This document shows, in pieces, positions 11,491-23,346 of a stretch of 64,000 nucleotides of DNA. The notes beneath the pieces were generated by a model. It did not search any database and was not told the origin of the DNA. It worked only from the letters and a program-made list of their open reading frames with translations. The stretch's first letter is position 1. Each line of letters starts with the position of its first letter. This DNA comes from Dasypus novemcinctus (taxonomy: Eukaryota; Chordata; Mammalia; Cingulata; Dasypodidae): assembly GCF_030445035.2 (NCBI RefSeq), contig NC_080680.1, positions 46,885,212 to 46,949,211 on the forward strand, read 5' to 3'. The translations under genes were made by a program, and so were the position numbers.

Positions 11491-13600
11491 AATAATAGTA
11501 ATTTAATGTATAATTATAATTAACAATAATAGATTAAAATAACAATGTTAATGACATCAACAATCATATAATAGTGAATGTATGAATAAATGAATAAACT
11601 CCTGAGAGTTGACTGTTTCTTCCTTCCTGATTTGCATTCCTATCATAATTATAGTACTTTTTGCAGTATGGTGAGTTTTTATTTTAAATCATGTGATTTT
11701 CTCCTCTCTACTAAGTCCAAAGCTCTTTAAAGAGTGAAACCATTCTTGGTTCATATTACTATCCAGTGCTTAGGACAATACCAGCTAAAATGATCCTTAA
11801 TATATGTTTACTGAATGAATATATTATTACCTACTAATACTACTTATGCTTATTATTAACCAGAACCAATGAATTTATTGAGTTGAATAAATTATTTAAA
11901 TGACTTTTCTAATTAATCAATTACTATTAATTTTACTGAATGAATTCCTAACTTATTTATCAGTATCCTGTCCTGATTATCTTATGCCCTCATAAAATGG
12001 GAGCTGAGCAATAAACTACATTTGAGTATTGATAAATGATCATTTCATTTATGCAAGATAGAACCTGTGGGATTGTTTTGAATTAAACTAGAATGTTAAT
12101 TTCTCAAGTTATTTTAGTATTTCATGTTTTCTTTATATAAGCATTAGGATTCTCATGGTTTAATCCTCTAGATTTTTAGTTTAGCAATATTAATTGTGAG
12201 TACAGAAATTAATTATAACTACTTGATTATAATACAAATAATGCCTTCTTTTTTACTTTTTTGTTTCAATGCTAGATATTATCTGTCTTCCCCGCTATAA
12301 TGTTGGTCTGGTTAGCATTTTATCTGTGGTTCTTGTCAGAGTATATATTCAAAAATATATTTTGAAAAAATGATAATAGCATTTATTTTTTGAGTGATTA
12401 TTACATCAGGCATTGTGCCTGTTTTATCCCATTTAATCCTTGTAGCAATCATATGAAGTAGAACTCTAATTATCTCCATTTTATAGATAAGGGAGCTCAG
12501 ACTTAGAGAGATTAAGAAACTTGCCCAAGAAGGTAGAGCTAGTAGGAGGCCTCAGAATGTGTTTCAAAATTTACACCACTGGTAATAAAGGAACTTATAG
12601 GCTGATCCCAGCTACAAGGCTAATAGATGTGTAAGCTTGTAGAAATCATATACTCCAGTTTACTGATTTGTGTCATGTATATAAGAACATGTGGTATAGG
12701 ATAAAGACAGATAATAATAGTACTTTCTGATAAATGTTACAATTAAAGATAATACACGAAAAGCCCAGTTCCTCATACATAATGAATACACAACAAATTT
12801 TTGCTGTTGTATCATTGCCGTCTTTATTTTTTGGAATGTGAGAAATGAGATAATAGAATGCACTTTGAAGTAAATGTTTTATTCTTTTATATATCATCTA
12901 AATAGCTCTCTGTTAATTTGACAAGGGTTTGAGTAAACATATTTAAAATCATCTTTCATTTTTTAATTTCTAGTACATAAAGAATAGTGTGCTATCAATA
13001 TAGTCATGGCCCACTCTTAAGAGATTTCACATTAATTCATTTGAAGGAAAAAAAAGCTTCTTTGGTGTTTAGGAAATCTGAATGAAATTAGTGAAATATC
13101 TCCAAGTACAAGAAGCTCAGGCATTTCTAATTATGTTGAAAGTTATTCTAATTATTTATTCTTTTTATTCTAATTATGTTTAAAATGTAATTGAATAAAC
13201 CCTTTACTGTTTAAATGTTGGAATGAATCGTGAAGAAATTCAATAAAATAATTAAAGGAAAGGTGAGATTGGTATGGGCTGCAGTGGTGTTGGAAGGTGT
13301 CATCTAGAGACAGGACTTAACTAGGTAACAGTGAGACAGGGCTGGCATTTCAGGAAGAAGACACAGCATTAGAAAAAGAATGGAGGCAAGTGAGCAAGAC
13401 ATGTTCTAAGGAGGGCAACCTAGCTGATACTTGTGTTAGAGATTTGTAGAAGATGAAGTATGGCCAGAGAATAAAGTGAACTTTAAAATTCAGACTAGGC
13501 AATTGGATTCTATCCTATTTATCCTATGGGGAAGTGAGGATTATAAAATAATGTGTGGATAAGGTATGAATAAGGTATGCACAAGATGCAATTGAAACTT
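11491..13600. other. AT-rich intergenic stretch with a MIR
   Basis: A MIR fragment (plus strand) is visible at about 12375-12560, recognised by its core 'ccattttatagataagg' and the following 'aagaaacttgcccaag'. The remainder is AT-rich and shows no gene. Confidence 0.6.
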
Positions 13601-13607
13601 AAAGTAA

Positions 13608-13978
13608 CGGGAAACGGACTTGGCCCAGTGGTTAGGCTGTCCGCCTATGACATGGGAGGTCCGCAGTTCAAACCCCGGGCCTCCTTGACCCGTGTGGAGC
13701 TGGCCCATGCGCAGTGCTGATGCGCGCAAGGAGCGCCCTGCCACGCAGGGGTGTCCCCCGCGTAGGGGAGCCCCACGCGCAAGGAGTGCACCCGTAAGGA
13801 GAGCCGTTCAGCGGAAAGAAAGTGCAGCCTGCCCAGGAATGGCGCCGCCCACACTTCCCGCCCCGCTGAGCTGAGGACAACAGAAGCGGACAAAGAAACA
13901 AGATGCAGCAAATAGACACAGGGAACAGACAACTGGGGGGGGGGGGGGGAATTAAATAAATAAATAAATAAATAAAAA
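13608..13978 (+). mobile_element. DAS-type SINE with target-site duplication
   Basis: The full head-to-tail element is flanked by the perfect 14-base repeat GAAACTTAAAGTAA at 13594-13607 and 13979-13992. It has a G run (13936-13949) before the AAATAAAT tail. Its low divergence from the copy at 1764-2132 marks it as recent. Confidence 0.94.
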
Positions 13979-13992
13979 GAAACTTAAAGTAA

Positions 13993-14805
13993 GTAACCTG
14001 ACTTTAATGTATACAGAAAGGAGAATGTTTAAAAGTGAATTAATCAGCTAGAATTCCATATCATTAGCTACATGAGTTGGTAAGAGCCAAGAATAGAATG
14101 GAAGGAGTGGGAATAAACAAAAGGGAACAGATATAAATGACTTTTAAAGGAAGCTTCATAGGATTTCATGACCAATTGCATGTAAGCTGGAAGTGAAAAA
14201 GAAGAATCTTTAAAGACTATGGCTTTGAAGTATAGAGAATGAAAATGCTGATGACATTGAGGGAAATTGTCAGGGGAATTTGATCCCAGGATAAAGTTTT
14301 AGACATGATGAATTTGGAATGACCAAAATATTCAAGAGGAATTACTAATAAAGCAAATAGAAATATGGAACTAGAAACATGCTGAGATATTAGGCCTGGA
14401 AGTCCAGATTTGGAAGTCAACAGTAAGGAGTTTTCAATTAAAGCCATGAAAATTAAGTAACTCTGATGGCAAGATTTTATTGTTTCAAGGTAGAAAAGAA
14501 GAGGAAATTTCATTGTGAAGAAGAGAGAAAAGAGCTGCAAAAAAAGAAAGGAAGATAGAGAGGATATAAATAGAATGGTGTTATATCAGAAAAGCAAAAG
14601 GGGAAGAGAATTTTGAAAAAGAAAGAATCTTTGATGGAGTCAATTATCAGGGAGAAGTCAGAGAAGACAGCAAAGAGTTGCCATTGAATTGGGGATTGGA
14701 AACCAGTATGGAATCTAACAAGTTAGAGAAGCCAGTTTCTACTGGATCCCATAGAAAATGAGAGATGAAGAACCAGAAGCCATTCAGTTTGTTTGACAGA
14801 GAAAG
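13993..14805. other. Intergenic, no feature seen
   Basis: A-rich, purine-rich sequence without recognisable genes or repeats. The open frames in it are chance. Confidence 0.45.
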
Positions 14806-15090
14806 GGTTGATACTGAGAGAGTTTTATAATATATATATAAAATTTATATATAAAAATTTATATATAAAATTTATATATAAAATTTATATATAAAAATTT
14901 ATATATATAAAAAATTTATATATAAATTATATGTATATAATTTATATATAAAATATATAATATATATTATATATATAATAGGGTTGATACTGAGAGAGTT
15001 TTATAATATATATAAAATATATAATATATAATATAATATATATTATATATAATATATAATATATATTATATATATAATAATATATATATT
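14806..15090. repeat. AT microsatellite with an internal segment duplication
   Basis: Long alternating TA tracts with TTTATATATAAA interruptions. The unique-looking segment AGGGTTGATACTGAGAGAG, followed by TTTTATAATATATATA, occurs twice, starting at about 14804 and 14981. An approximately 176-base tandem duplication has therefore taken place within the tract. Confidence 0.9.
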
Positions 15091-16409
15091 AGAAACTAGA
15101 AGATTCCCAGGCAAAAGGAAAGGTTGATAATGTGAGGGTTCAGAGTATATAGCAGAGTAATTAATTGAGATTTACTTTTTCTTCCTAATCTTTACATTCT
15201 GCCTCCCATTCCATCCCTCTACAAATTTCAACCTAAGAAGCCAGTGCCTTAGAATTTCCCCACCTGAGAGACTTTTGTAGTACAGAGCAAAAGCTGCTTA
15301 AAGTTGCTCTTCCTATGATATATAAATATCTGTGTAAGCCAAAAGATTATAAAAGTGTCCCTGTGGGCAGGAGAGAGAGGGACAAAAGGAGAAAAGGAGA
15401 TTTTCTTCATACTGCAAATATATTGAAGGCCTGGAGTTCTATAGCAGGCTACTGCTGTGCAATGCTCAATGGCAGTCACCTAGAGAGGGGAAGACCTCAC
15501 AAAGGATGGCTGTTTGGTTCCCTAGGGAAGGGGACCCGTGCAGAGAAACTAGCATCTTTGGCAAAGTTCTCCTTGTTGCCAGGAAGGGAGGCAAGCACCA
15601 GAGTTAGGTGACCATGCTGGCTAGAGCAGTAGATGTCATGGTGGGAGTCACTAAGGACTGTGGGACCTGAGGGGCTTGATGCTTTGATACTAAGATCTCA
15701 GGTTTTGTTGTACAGTTTGGTGAGGGAGCCCCAATAAAGCAATGTCTGATGCTGAATTCCTCATGTGTGGAAGTTGGATTTCTGTTGATTTGTTTAAAAT
15801 GAAGAAATTGAATATGTCTTACGTACCAGAGATTGTGCTTGCAAATTCATACCTTATACACAGAAACAGTCTCTTAGGAAAAGAAAGGTATGGGGCACAA
15901 CACACATGAGCGTGTAGAAAAGAATACCTTTTGGGGGCACTTTTCTACCTAAAACAGATGAAAAGATAGGCTAGGAGATAGGAGTATGTACTGGTGAAGA
16001 TGAACAAGACCATGGCACAGAATGGTGATGAAAGATCTCAGTATTACTTAATATGAGTTGAAAATTAGTAGAAAGTGGGGTGGATGGAGACCTTGGAGAG
16101 AATGAAGTTTTGGAATTGACAATAATCAGTGTGCTGGGGAAAATAAATGAGTGTGGTTAAAGTGATAAATTTTTAAAACATTTCAAGGTTAATAAGTTAA
16201 AAAGGCAATTTATGTAATTATGTTAGTAAAAAAGAAAAGAAGACATTTTTTGTAGAAAAACGATTAATTATTGACACAAATGACAGTAGTGGGAAGACCA
16301 AATGACAAATATAAATATTACTATTGATTTCTCAAGTTCTTATAACCAGCAGTGACTGATGGGGACAGCAATGATACATGAAGATTAAATGAGAAAAAAA
16401 CCATTAGTG
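15091..16409. other. Region downstream of copy A, no gene seen
   Basis: Mostly single-copy-looking sequence. The last 180 bases (16230-16409) show weak similarity to the 3' flank of copy B (23400-23594), so they are probably the 3' UTR and flank of copy A. No AATAAA on the minus strand is present between 16141 and 16409, unlike copy B. Confidence 0.5.
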
Positions 16410-16636
16410 TTATGCCATGCATATTTTAAAAAGTGCTTTTTTGTTGCAACCTACTTTACAACATAATTTAGCTATTACATTAGGTATTTCTATCTCCTCT
16501 GGGAATGGTTGCAGCTCCCTCAGTGAAGGCTGCTTCTCAGACAGCATTGCCTTCAGCTCCTGGGGCAAGTCAGGACTGAATTCCGACATCATATTTAAGG
16601 TTTCTACATCTTTGTTGATGGATGATGGCACAATTT
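16410..16636 (-). CDS. Relaxin paralogue copy A, exon 2 (C-peptide remnant, A chain)
   Basis: The exon begins after the acceptor AACAG (boundary 16637/16636) in the phase that joins the copy A exon 1 donor, and ends at TAA 16410-16412. Full protein residues 74-148 are read here. IVPSSINKD and ETLNMMSEF are shared with copy B and with relaxins. The C-peptide then stops after [16 protein letters not shown] and jumps to the A chain, so the usual RKKR-type C/A cleavage site is gone. The A-chain pattern is intact: Cys132, Cys133, Cys137 and Cys146 (CC-x3-C-x8-C). Two residues (Met-Ala) follow the last cysteine. There is no stop or frameshift. The protein resembles primate INSL4 in its shortened C-domain, but INSL4 keeps a basic cleavage site. 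It could be a functional ligand or a recently relaxed copy. Confidence 0.88.
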
Positions 16637-18459
16637 CTGTTAAGTCAAAAAAGTGAGAGAGGGTGAAAGCATATTCATGTCAAGGAGAATCAGGAAATTA
16701 TAAAATTTTGCATGGACAACAAGGCAAACATTGACTCGATATAATAAAACATCAAAACAATCAGCAAGTGCCCTATTATCTGAAAAATGTTGCTTACCTA
16801 TAGTTAATTATGCAACTTAAAGTACTACAATATTACCAAGGCTCTTCTTTGCTCCACTGCTCACCCCACCCCCCACCCCCATCTCTTCCCATGACTCTCT
16901 TTAATCATGGCACTTTTCATTCTTCCTGACTGTATTTTGATAGCATAGTTCCAATTACATTATGTGCTGGGTAGCAATAGGGAAATTTACTTTAAAATCA
17001 CATGTTTCTACTATAGAAATAGCCAAATATTTGGAGATTATATACAACCTTAGCTTTATGTATGGTACCATTGGTTATCCATAAGTAGTTTTAATTTTTT
17101 AAATTGATCTAAAATTTTCAGTCTTTAATATAAGCAATATTACTTTCATTCATAGAGTGAAAAAAGCAAAATATAGTACAATCTTCTCTTGCCTGGTTTG
17201 AGTTGAATATAATCTTAGTGTAGTAAATTTCTCTTAAGTTTATGCTAGTATTATGTAAACAATTGCTATGAAAATAAATCAAGCTCTGACCAACAATAGA
17301 AAAAAGTTAATAACTTTGTAATCAAGCTTTAAATCCCATAAAATGGAAATAAATATACTCACTATGCACAGTGTAAGATTTCCCTATAGCTTACAAAATG
17401 TAGTTGTGGTTTAGCATACATTTCAGATGTTGTCTATATTAAATGTTAAAACTGTGATTGATAATTTATCTTGCCTTTTATAGAATTCAATATGACTGAT
17501 CAGGATAGTCTATATACCTCTTTTGAAATCTTCCTCTGCTTGTTTTGCCTTAGCTTCAAATTTATCTTTATAAATACCTATGACTAGCAAATATTTTTTT
17601 AAAAACACCACCATTCCAGATTTTAGCTCTATACAATTTTGAGATCTCGCTTTTAATGAAAATCCATAGCAGTTTTTAATAGTCTTCAGAAACGACCGAC
17701 TGAAGAACAAGCTTCCCTTGACTCTGGTCTCCGTCAGTTTCTGTTGTAGGTACCACGGCCATTTTTCTCTTCCCTCCCTTATCGGAACGGTACATCAAGT
17801 TCAAGAACGTGGGAGGCAAGGCTCTCCCCTCTGGTGTGATTTATTAAAAAAAGAAGAAAGAGAACAAGGGGGAGGGAAGGAAAAGGGCTAAGGTTTGATA
17901 GGCTACAACCCAACTTATTTACCAAGGAGGACCGTCTTTAAATCAAAGGTCCTTCCTTATCTACCATAATAGGACCCTAACATTAGTTCTGAATGCTGCC
18001 CCCGTGCCCTTTGGCGCACAAACATGTTTGATAACCAGCTATCCACCTAACTTTTTGCCCCCTTGACATCTCAATTCAAGATGCCTTGTGCATTTGCCGA
18101 ATCTTAGCACGTCTGTTAGCTGAGCGGTTTCTTTCCTCTGGGTGGGAGAGCGCTACCGCTTCTTGCGGCGCCTAAGTTCCCAGTTGCTCGCCCTGACTGA
18201 AGGTGACTAAGTGCCCCAGACCCTGATCGGTGAGGCTGTTTGCTATTTCCGCAACTTCCCCGCTCTCTGATGAGATTCCTGGGGAGAACCTGAAATGAAA
18301 GCAAGTTACAAAGTAAACTCGCAGCAGCGGCGGCGGCGGCCTCGCTAAGCGCGGGCAGCCAATGACAGCTTGAGCCCGGCGGCGTAGGGCGCGGTGCGAT
18401 TTGTCCGCCGCGCGCCGCCAACCAATGGGGAGTGCCGGGCGGGACCCGCGCGCTCTCAC
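16637..18459 (-). other. Copy A intron, with an LTR-like insert
   Basis: Both intron ends match the copy B intron: 16637-16800 against 23879-24040, and about 18150-18459 against 25440-25736. The middle does not. About 17720-18068 on the minus strand looks like an LTR: it begins with TG (TGTCAAGGGG) and has an AATAAA at about 17840-17846. This segment is absent from copy B. An open frame at 17510-17710 adjoins it and matches no family I recognise. The LTR call is tentative because no clean target-site duplication was found. Confidence 0.45.
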
Positions 18460-18679
18460 CTGTGGGCAGTCGAGCTTCCAGGGGCGGCTCCTCCCCGGCG
18501 TCAGGGATCCTCTTAATCGTGTGCGACGCCCCGCAGATGGCGTGCAATACCAGACGCAAATCGTGGCCACAGAACTTCAAGGGCTTGTCGGCCAACTCCT
18601 CAGCCCTGAGCTGTCTGGGGAGCTGGCCCGGCAGCAGTAACCACACTCCTAGTAGGTGGGACAAGAACAGGCGCGCCAT
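18460..18679 (-). CDS. Relaxin paralogue copy A, exon 1 (signal peptide, altered B chain)
   Basis: The start is ATG 18677-18679 (context AGG ATG G, same as copy B). A longer frame reaches up to 18805, but its extra ATG is upstream of the likely transcription start set by the TATA box. Exon 1 gives 73 codons plus one base, with donor ACAG|GTGAGA at 18460/18459, phase 1. The signal peptide (residues 1 to about 26) is close to copy B: FLS, LLGVWLLL. The B chain has Cys37 and Cys49 in C-x11-C spacing. The relaxin receptor cassette R-x3-R-x2-I is replaced by His39, Leu43 and His46, and the B-chain Trp is gone. A Lys56-Arg57 pair keeps a possible B/C cleavage site. Together the exons encode 148 residues. 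It lies between INSL6 and relaxin, as INSL4 does in primates, but it may be an independent duplicate. Confidence 0.88.
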
Positions 18680-18810
18680 CCTAGACCCGGCCTCTCCTGC
18701 TCGTGGCGTTTTCAGCTTTCCTCTAGGCTGTCGCCGCTGTCGCCTACCGGCTTGCGCCTGTGTAGCTATCCTCGGCTTCAGCCTCCTGTCGCTGCCTGTC
18801 ACCACTAGGC

Positions 18811-18817
18811 TTTTATA
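18811..18817 (-). promoter_or_regulatory. TATA box of copy A
   Basis: TATAAAA reads on the minus strand 132-138 bases before the ATG. The leader between them aligns with the copy B leader, so the element is homologous to the copy B TATA box. The leader is about 35 bases longer here. Confidence 0.7.
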
Positions 18818-18829
18818 ACCCTCAGGCTC

Positions 18830-21800
18830 CCACTCAGCTTTGAGTCAATATTCACAACTCCACATCATTCCGCTCACGCCTCCACGGAATTTTTCTCCCT
18901 TAGCTCCTATTCACCGTCACCCATGTCCCTCCATCCTCCCTACGATCTTCAACTCTGTTTATTTTAAATTTCCTTCTTTACGTTTCTTTCCTTTCCTCCT
19001 CCACAATTATATTTATCCCTAATTAAATATTTTCAGTTGCTTTTTTGGTCTTATTTCATAAGCGTGGCATGGTCATAGAAAAGGTGGGTAAACAAAAATA
19101 AAATAAAAGTGACCTTTAAGCCCACCAAGCAGAGAGTATCGCTTTAATACCTTCCATTATTCCTGTGGAATAATGGAAAAACAAATGTCGCCATTTATTT
19201 ATTCTACTTCAAAACATTAAAATTATAATTAGAATAATATCTGTGCTCCTTGGCACATTAGTCCACAGAATTGTGATGGGTGGATGGATAGTTTGTTCAC
19301 AAAAGAAAGAATACTGATGATGTTTAAATTAAGTCCTAGGGAAAAGTATATCCATTCCCAACTATCGCCATTCACTTTAGTCTTGAAAAGTGTTTGTTTA
19401 CAGCTCACTTTGCCATTCATTATTACAGAATATCAGAATCTTAAGGATAGACAAAACTTCAAAGGTCAGTTCTTCAGTGTGCTCTCCAGAGATCCTGACA
19501 AGGACTGAGGCAACACAGAAGCTTCTTTGTTACCAATTAAGTCTTGGGAGCTCTGAATTGGAAGGTCTTCTTAAAGTGGTGGCAGATCAGACTCTATTGA
19601 TTTCTACCAGTTTATTAGATATTTCTGGGAGATTGAGTGATTGAAACTACTTAAATGTTTTCATTGAGATTGTATTCTTTATTTCTAGAGACTGAAGTGT
19701 ACACACACAAACGCAGAGACACACCTGCCCCCAAAGTCAGTAACAATAGAATTCCACAACCTGCAAAAGAATATATTAATAACACATGTATGCCCTACCC
19801 CCAAAATTATGACAAATTTAATGTATTTTCTCTGTGTTGTATTTGATGAGTGAAAATGTTTGCCTTTTTTAAAAATTTTAAACATGTTTTAGTCAACATG
19901 TCATAATTAGCAACCCTCAAAATACACAGTAAATTTTTAAGTGAAACCAGGACCACATTTTAAAGCCTAATTTGTTTATGTCAAAATCTACTCAAATTAC
20001 TTCTATTCCACTTAGTAGGTCTGGATGCTTGAAGGAAACTAAGCTAGTTTTTATTTCCTTTTTTTTTTTTTTTTAATGTTACATTAAAAAAATATGAGGT
20101 CCCCATATACTCCCTACCCTCCTCACCCCACTCCTCCCCCCATAACAACAACCTCCTTCGTCATGAGACATTCATTGCACTTGGTGAATACATCTCTGAG
20201 CACCGCTGCACCTCATGGTCAATGGTCCACACCATAACCCACACTCTCCTACAGTCCACCCACTAAACTAGTTTTAAAATAAATCCATAAATATTCTTAC
20301 TTCCAAATTGAAAATATCCAATTCCTTGCTAACAGAAGAGGGCGCTGTCGTCATTCCTCACATGATAGACAATACTTTACTCCTTAAACATTACCTACCT
20401 AGAGCTATAGGAAGGTCAGAATCAGTTCTTTTTAGATGATTATTCACTAGATCAAGCAAACTGGGAGAGGCTTCTGAAAACCTTTTTTTTTTTTAATGGG
20501 TTCACAGACTTTGGAAAATAATCCAGGTGTAAGGCTGTAATTGAATGAATTTCCAGGCGTCAATTTTATACTAAAATTCCTTTCTAAAAATTGTCTTCTA
20601 TTTTAAAAGAATTGTAAAATATCCGTAATTTTACTGACTTGAAATATGCTATGCAAAAATGGAAAAATAATTTACAAACAGATTGAAGTCTTATAATAAA
20701 TAGCCGTAAATCATTCGATGTTTATATGCAGGATTTTTTTTTTCAAATCTTGGAAATGTTAGCTTTAGGTGGAGATGCATAGATAGATTATGAACATCAT
20801 AAAATATTAGAGCATTTATTTAGGGAAATAAATATCTTGTGTGGCTCACATTGTGAAAGAAGTCAGTGTTTATGAATAGTGTTTCTTTTCTATGTATTTC
20901 TCTAGTAGTACCTCATATAAAATAGAGAAACGTCAGATTTTCTTTTTGAATGTACCATGTTTTTTAATTTTTAAAAATTTGTACATAACAATTCTGTGAA
21001 CAGTAGGCAAGAGAAATTATTTTAGTATCAACTTAGTTCTGTGTAAGCAACAGTTAAAGCAGCAAGGAATTATTTGTTCAGATGATCATTTGTGGAGTAC
21101 TAGTATATGCTCGGCACTGTTATAGTGGATAAAAAGATTATAAGGACATGGTCTTCAGTTGAGGAGGCTCAGAAACTGTTTAGACGTAGTCCAGGTAGCC
21201 TGTCTGCATGTAGGCAGACCAAATGAATCATGAGCCATGTCTGAGGAGACCACACAGTGGAAAAAGAGAAGGGGGTAGCAATATACATTTGCTGAGTGCT
21301 TATTGTGTACTGAACCCTTTACTTGGTTAGTCTTATGTAGTTCTTGCTACTGTCCAGTGAGGTGATGATTTTCCCCATTGTACAGAAAGAGGAAGCAAGT
21401 CAAGAGAGCTCAAGTAATTTGTCCAATGCAACTCTGGCTAGCACACACCCACAGATGTGGGTTTACCTACAGCTAAAGCAAGTTAAGGCTCCACAGCCTT
21501 TCTAAACTTGCAACTACAGAGAAATCTTTTTCAAGGGAAAATATAAATGTGCTGATGCAAACAGTGGGTAGGGGTTGGAACTGGGATTCCTACCCATACC
21601 TTTGATTCCCAAGCCCTATTTCTTTTTTTCATGGTGTCTCTTGGTTCCAGCTCCAATTAGAGCTTATTCTGAATGGTAAAGATTGATAAAGATTCATGTC
21701 TTTGGAAAAGTCATTTAGGTACTAGAGCAATGGGCTTGAAGGAAGCTGTAGGTAGACTGACCCAATCTCCCTTTCTAGACCTTTCTCCCTTGCCTATCTC

Positions 21801-22720
21801 AACTCTCAAGGTTGTAAGCATTAAAAATGATTTCCCAGTGTCTCTTGCAGCTACCAGTGTCCATGTGACACAGTTCTGGCCAATGCAACAGAAGCACAAG
21901 TGTAGAGGTTTCTGGCAAAATCTTTGCTTTCCTGAGTCAGGCACTAAGGTTTCTTATTTCTCCTTCTTTCCCTACCCAAACGCAGACTGACACTGCTGGT
22001 GCAGCAGCTATTGCGGGACCACAAGGTGGAGCGCATAAAGGACAGGTGACTGGTAAAGTGGGAGGATCCTGCTGGCATCCTTCAGATGCTGGGCCAGGGC
22101 TAGAGGCTGACTCCCTAGGCTTCTTTTAGCCACCGTTGTAGGGTGTTCGGTGTTTTACAAAGGACACTATCTAATCCATACATATACATATGTATAAACG
22201 GAGTAAATTTTTATAGAAATAAATTAAGCTTATAATCATCAGTTTTTCATGGGATTTTAGGCACACTTTCAGGAGCTCAAAAATTAAATATTTTGAAAAT
22301 ATTCATAGTTAGTGAAGAGTTTATGCTATATGATTTACCACATATTATCTTTGTATCACTTTAAAACTGTTCATATAATCAGAAGAACAATTGAATTGTT
22401 TCTGTGTGCCCTGCCTCCAGGGATTTTGTGGAGAAGGGGATGAGGCTATGGGACAAGGTAGGGGTCTGGGAACTCCTTCTGCCTTCTGGGGCAGCCTCAT
22501 CGTCCTGCCCAGGCATTAAATTTCCACGGGATTGCCCTCATTCTTCTGGGCTGGAATCTTCATTTTTGGAAGGGGTCTGTCTAACTTTGTCCCTGGTGGT
22601 TTACAGCCCTTTATTGAAACTCTACAAAGTGGACTCGGTGAAAACTTAATAAATCTCAGAAGCTTGGTCATAATTAGCCTTGTGTGGGGACTTAGAAAAT
22701 GGGAATTGTTCTCTTCATCT
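18830..22720. other. 5' flank of copy A (duplicated unit)
   Basis: Several blocks match the flank of copy B in order. These are about 19400-19720 against 26515-26815, 19820-19870 against 27130-27180, 21410-21470 against 27705-27760, and 22400-22625 against 27845-28065. These show that the two relaxin genes were duplicated with several kilobases of flank. A MIR fragment is at about 21275-21480. No further gene was seen. Confidence 0.75.
20052..20261 (-). mobile_element. Short LINE-1 3'-end insertion
   Basis: On the minus strand it ends in a poly(A) (T run at 20059-20076), and the sequence is a young xenarthran L1 3' tail. It is bounded by a 14-base direct repeat with one mismatch (ACTAAGCTAGTTTT at 20038-20051, ACTAAACTAGTTTT at 20262-20275). 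It is heavily 5'-truncated and is not seen in the matching place of the copy B flank, so it came after the duplication. Confidence 0.85.
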
Positions 22721-23340
22721 CTTGAAATCTGTTTGCAGACATTTGATAGAGGAGATTAACTTGCTCTTTAAGTTCAGGTCTTCTATGGATGATGTCTAAA
22801 AATTAATGGGTATTGTAGGTTGAAGGAACTGTCTAAGTACTAAGATAATAACCATGTCAGTTTATTTACCATTCTAACACATTTCATATTTCACAGTGAT
22901 TTTGCTCACAGAAATGATTTGTAAATTCTTAAACTGTGGGCATAAAATATGTTCTTGTCCTAACCTAGTTCTTCTGTAATATATGACACTGGGTTGTTTA
23001 TTCTCATCTATATATATTCATTTTTTTAATTTTGAAGAATTATTCATTTTTTTAATCTCTTAGAAGGTAGAGCTCAGGGAAGAACACTAGTTTAAAATGA
23101 CTTGAGATTATATGAGCTCCAACTAAACTAAATTGATTTGGCATTCAGTCTGATTGTTTGCAGTGAATAGTTCAATAAGACACAAAAACCTTTTCAGATC
23201 TATTAGAAAAGTCCAAGTTTTGTGGCTTTACATACAACCAGTTAAGAGCTAGTATTAATAAAACATTTAGGTGTATTTTTATCTACCAGGTGTTAGCCAT
23301 TGTATAAACAGAATTATTCTGCATGGTTAAAATGATAGAC
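22721..23340. other. Spacer between the two duplicated relaxin units
   Basis: AT-rich sequence without genes or clear repeats. The junction of the tandem duplication should lie in or near this interval, but I could not place it to the base. Confidence 0.4.
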
Positions 23341-23346
23341 TTTATT
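23341..23346 (-). terminator. Candidate polyadenylation signal of copy B
   Basis: AATAAA on the minus strand, about 250 bases past the stop of copy B. This distance is reasonable for a relaxin 3' UTR. The call rests on the motif and spacing only. Confidence 0.5.

Noticed and set aside
18680-18805. In-frame extension of copy A exon 1 with an earlier ATG.
   Set aside because: The extra ATG lies within 10 bases of the TATA box, so upstream of the likely transcription start. The extension is arginine-rich and destroys the signal peptide.
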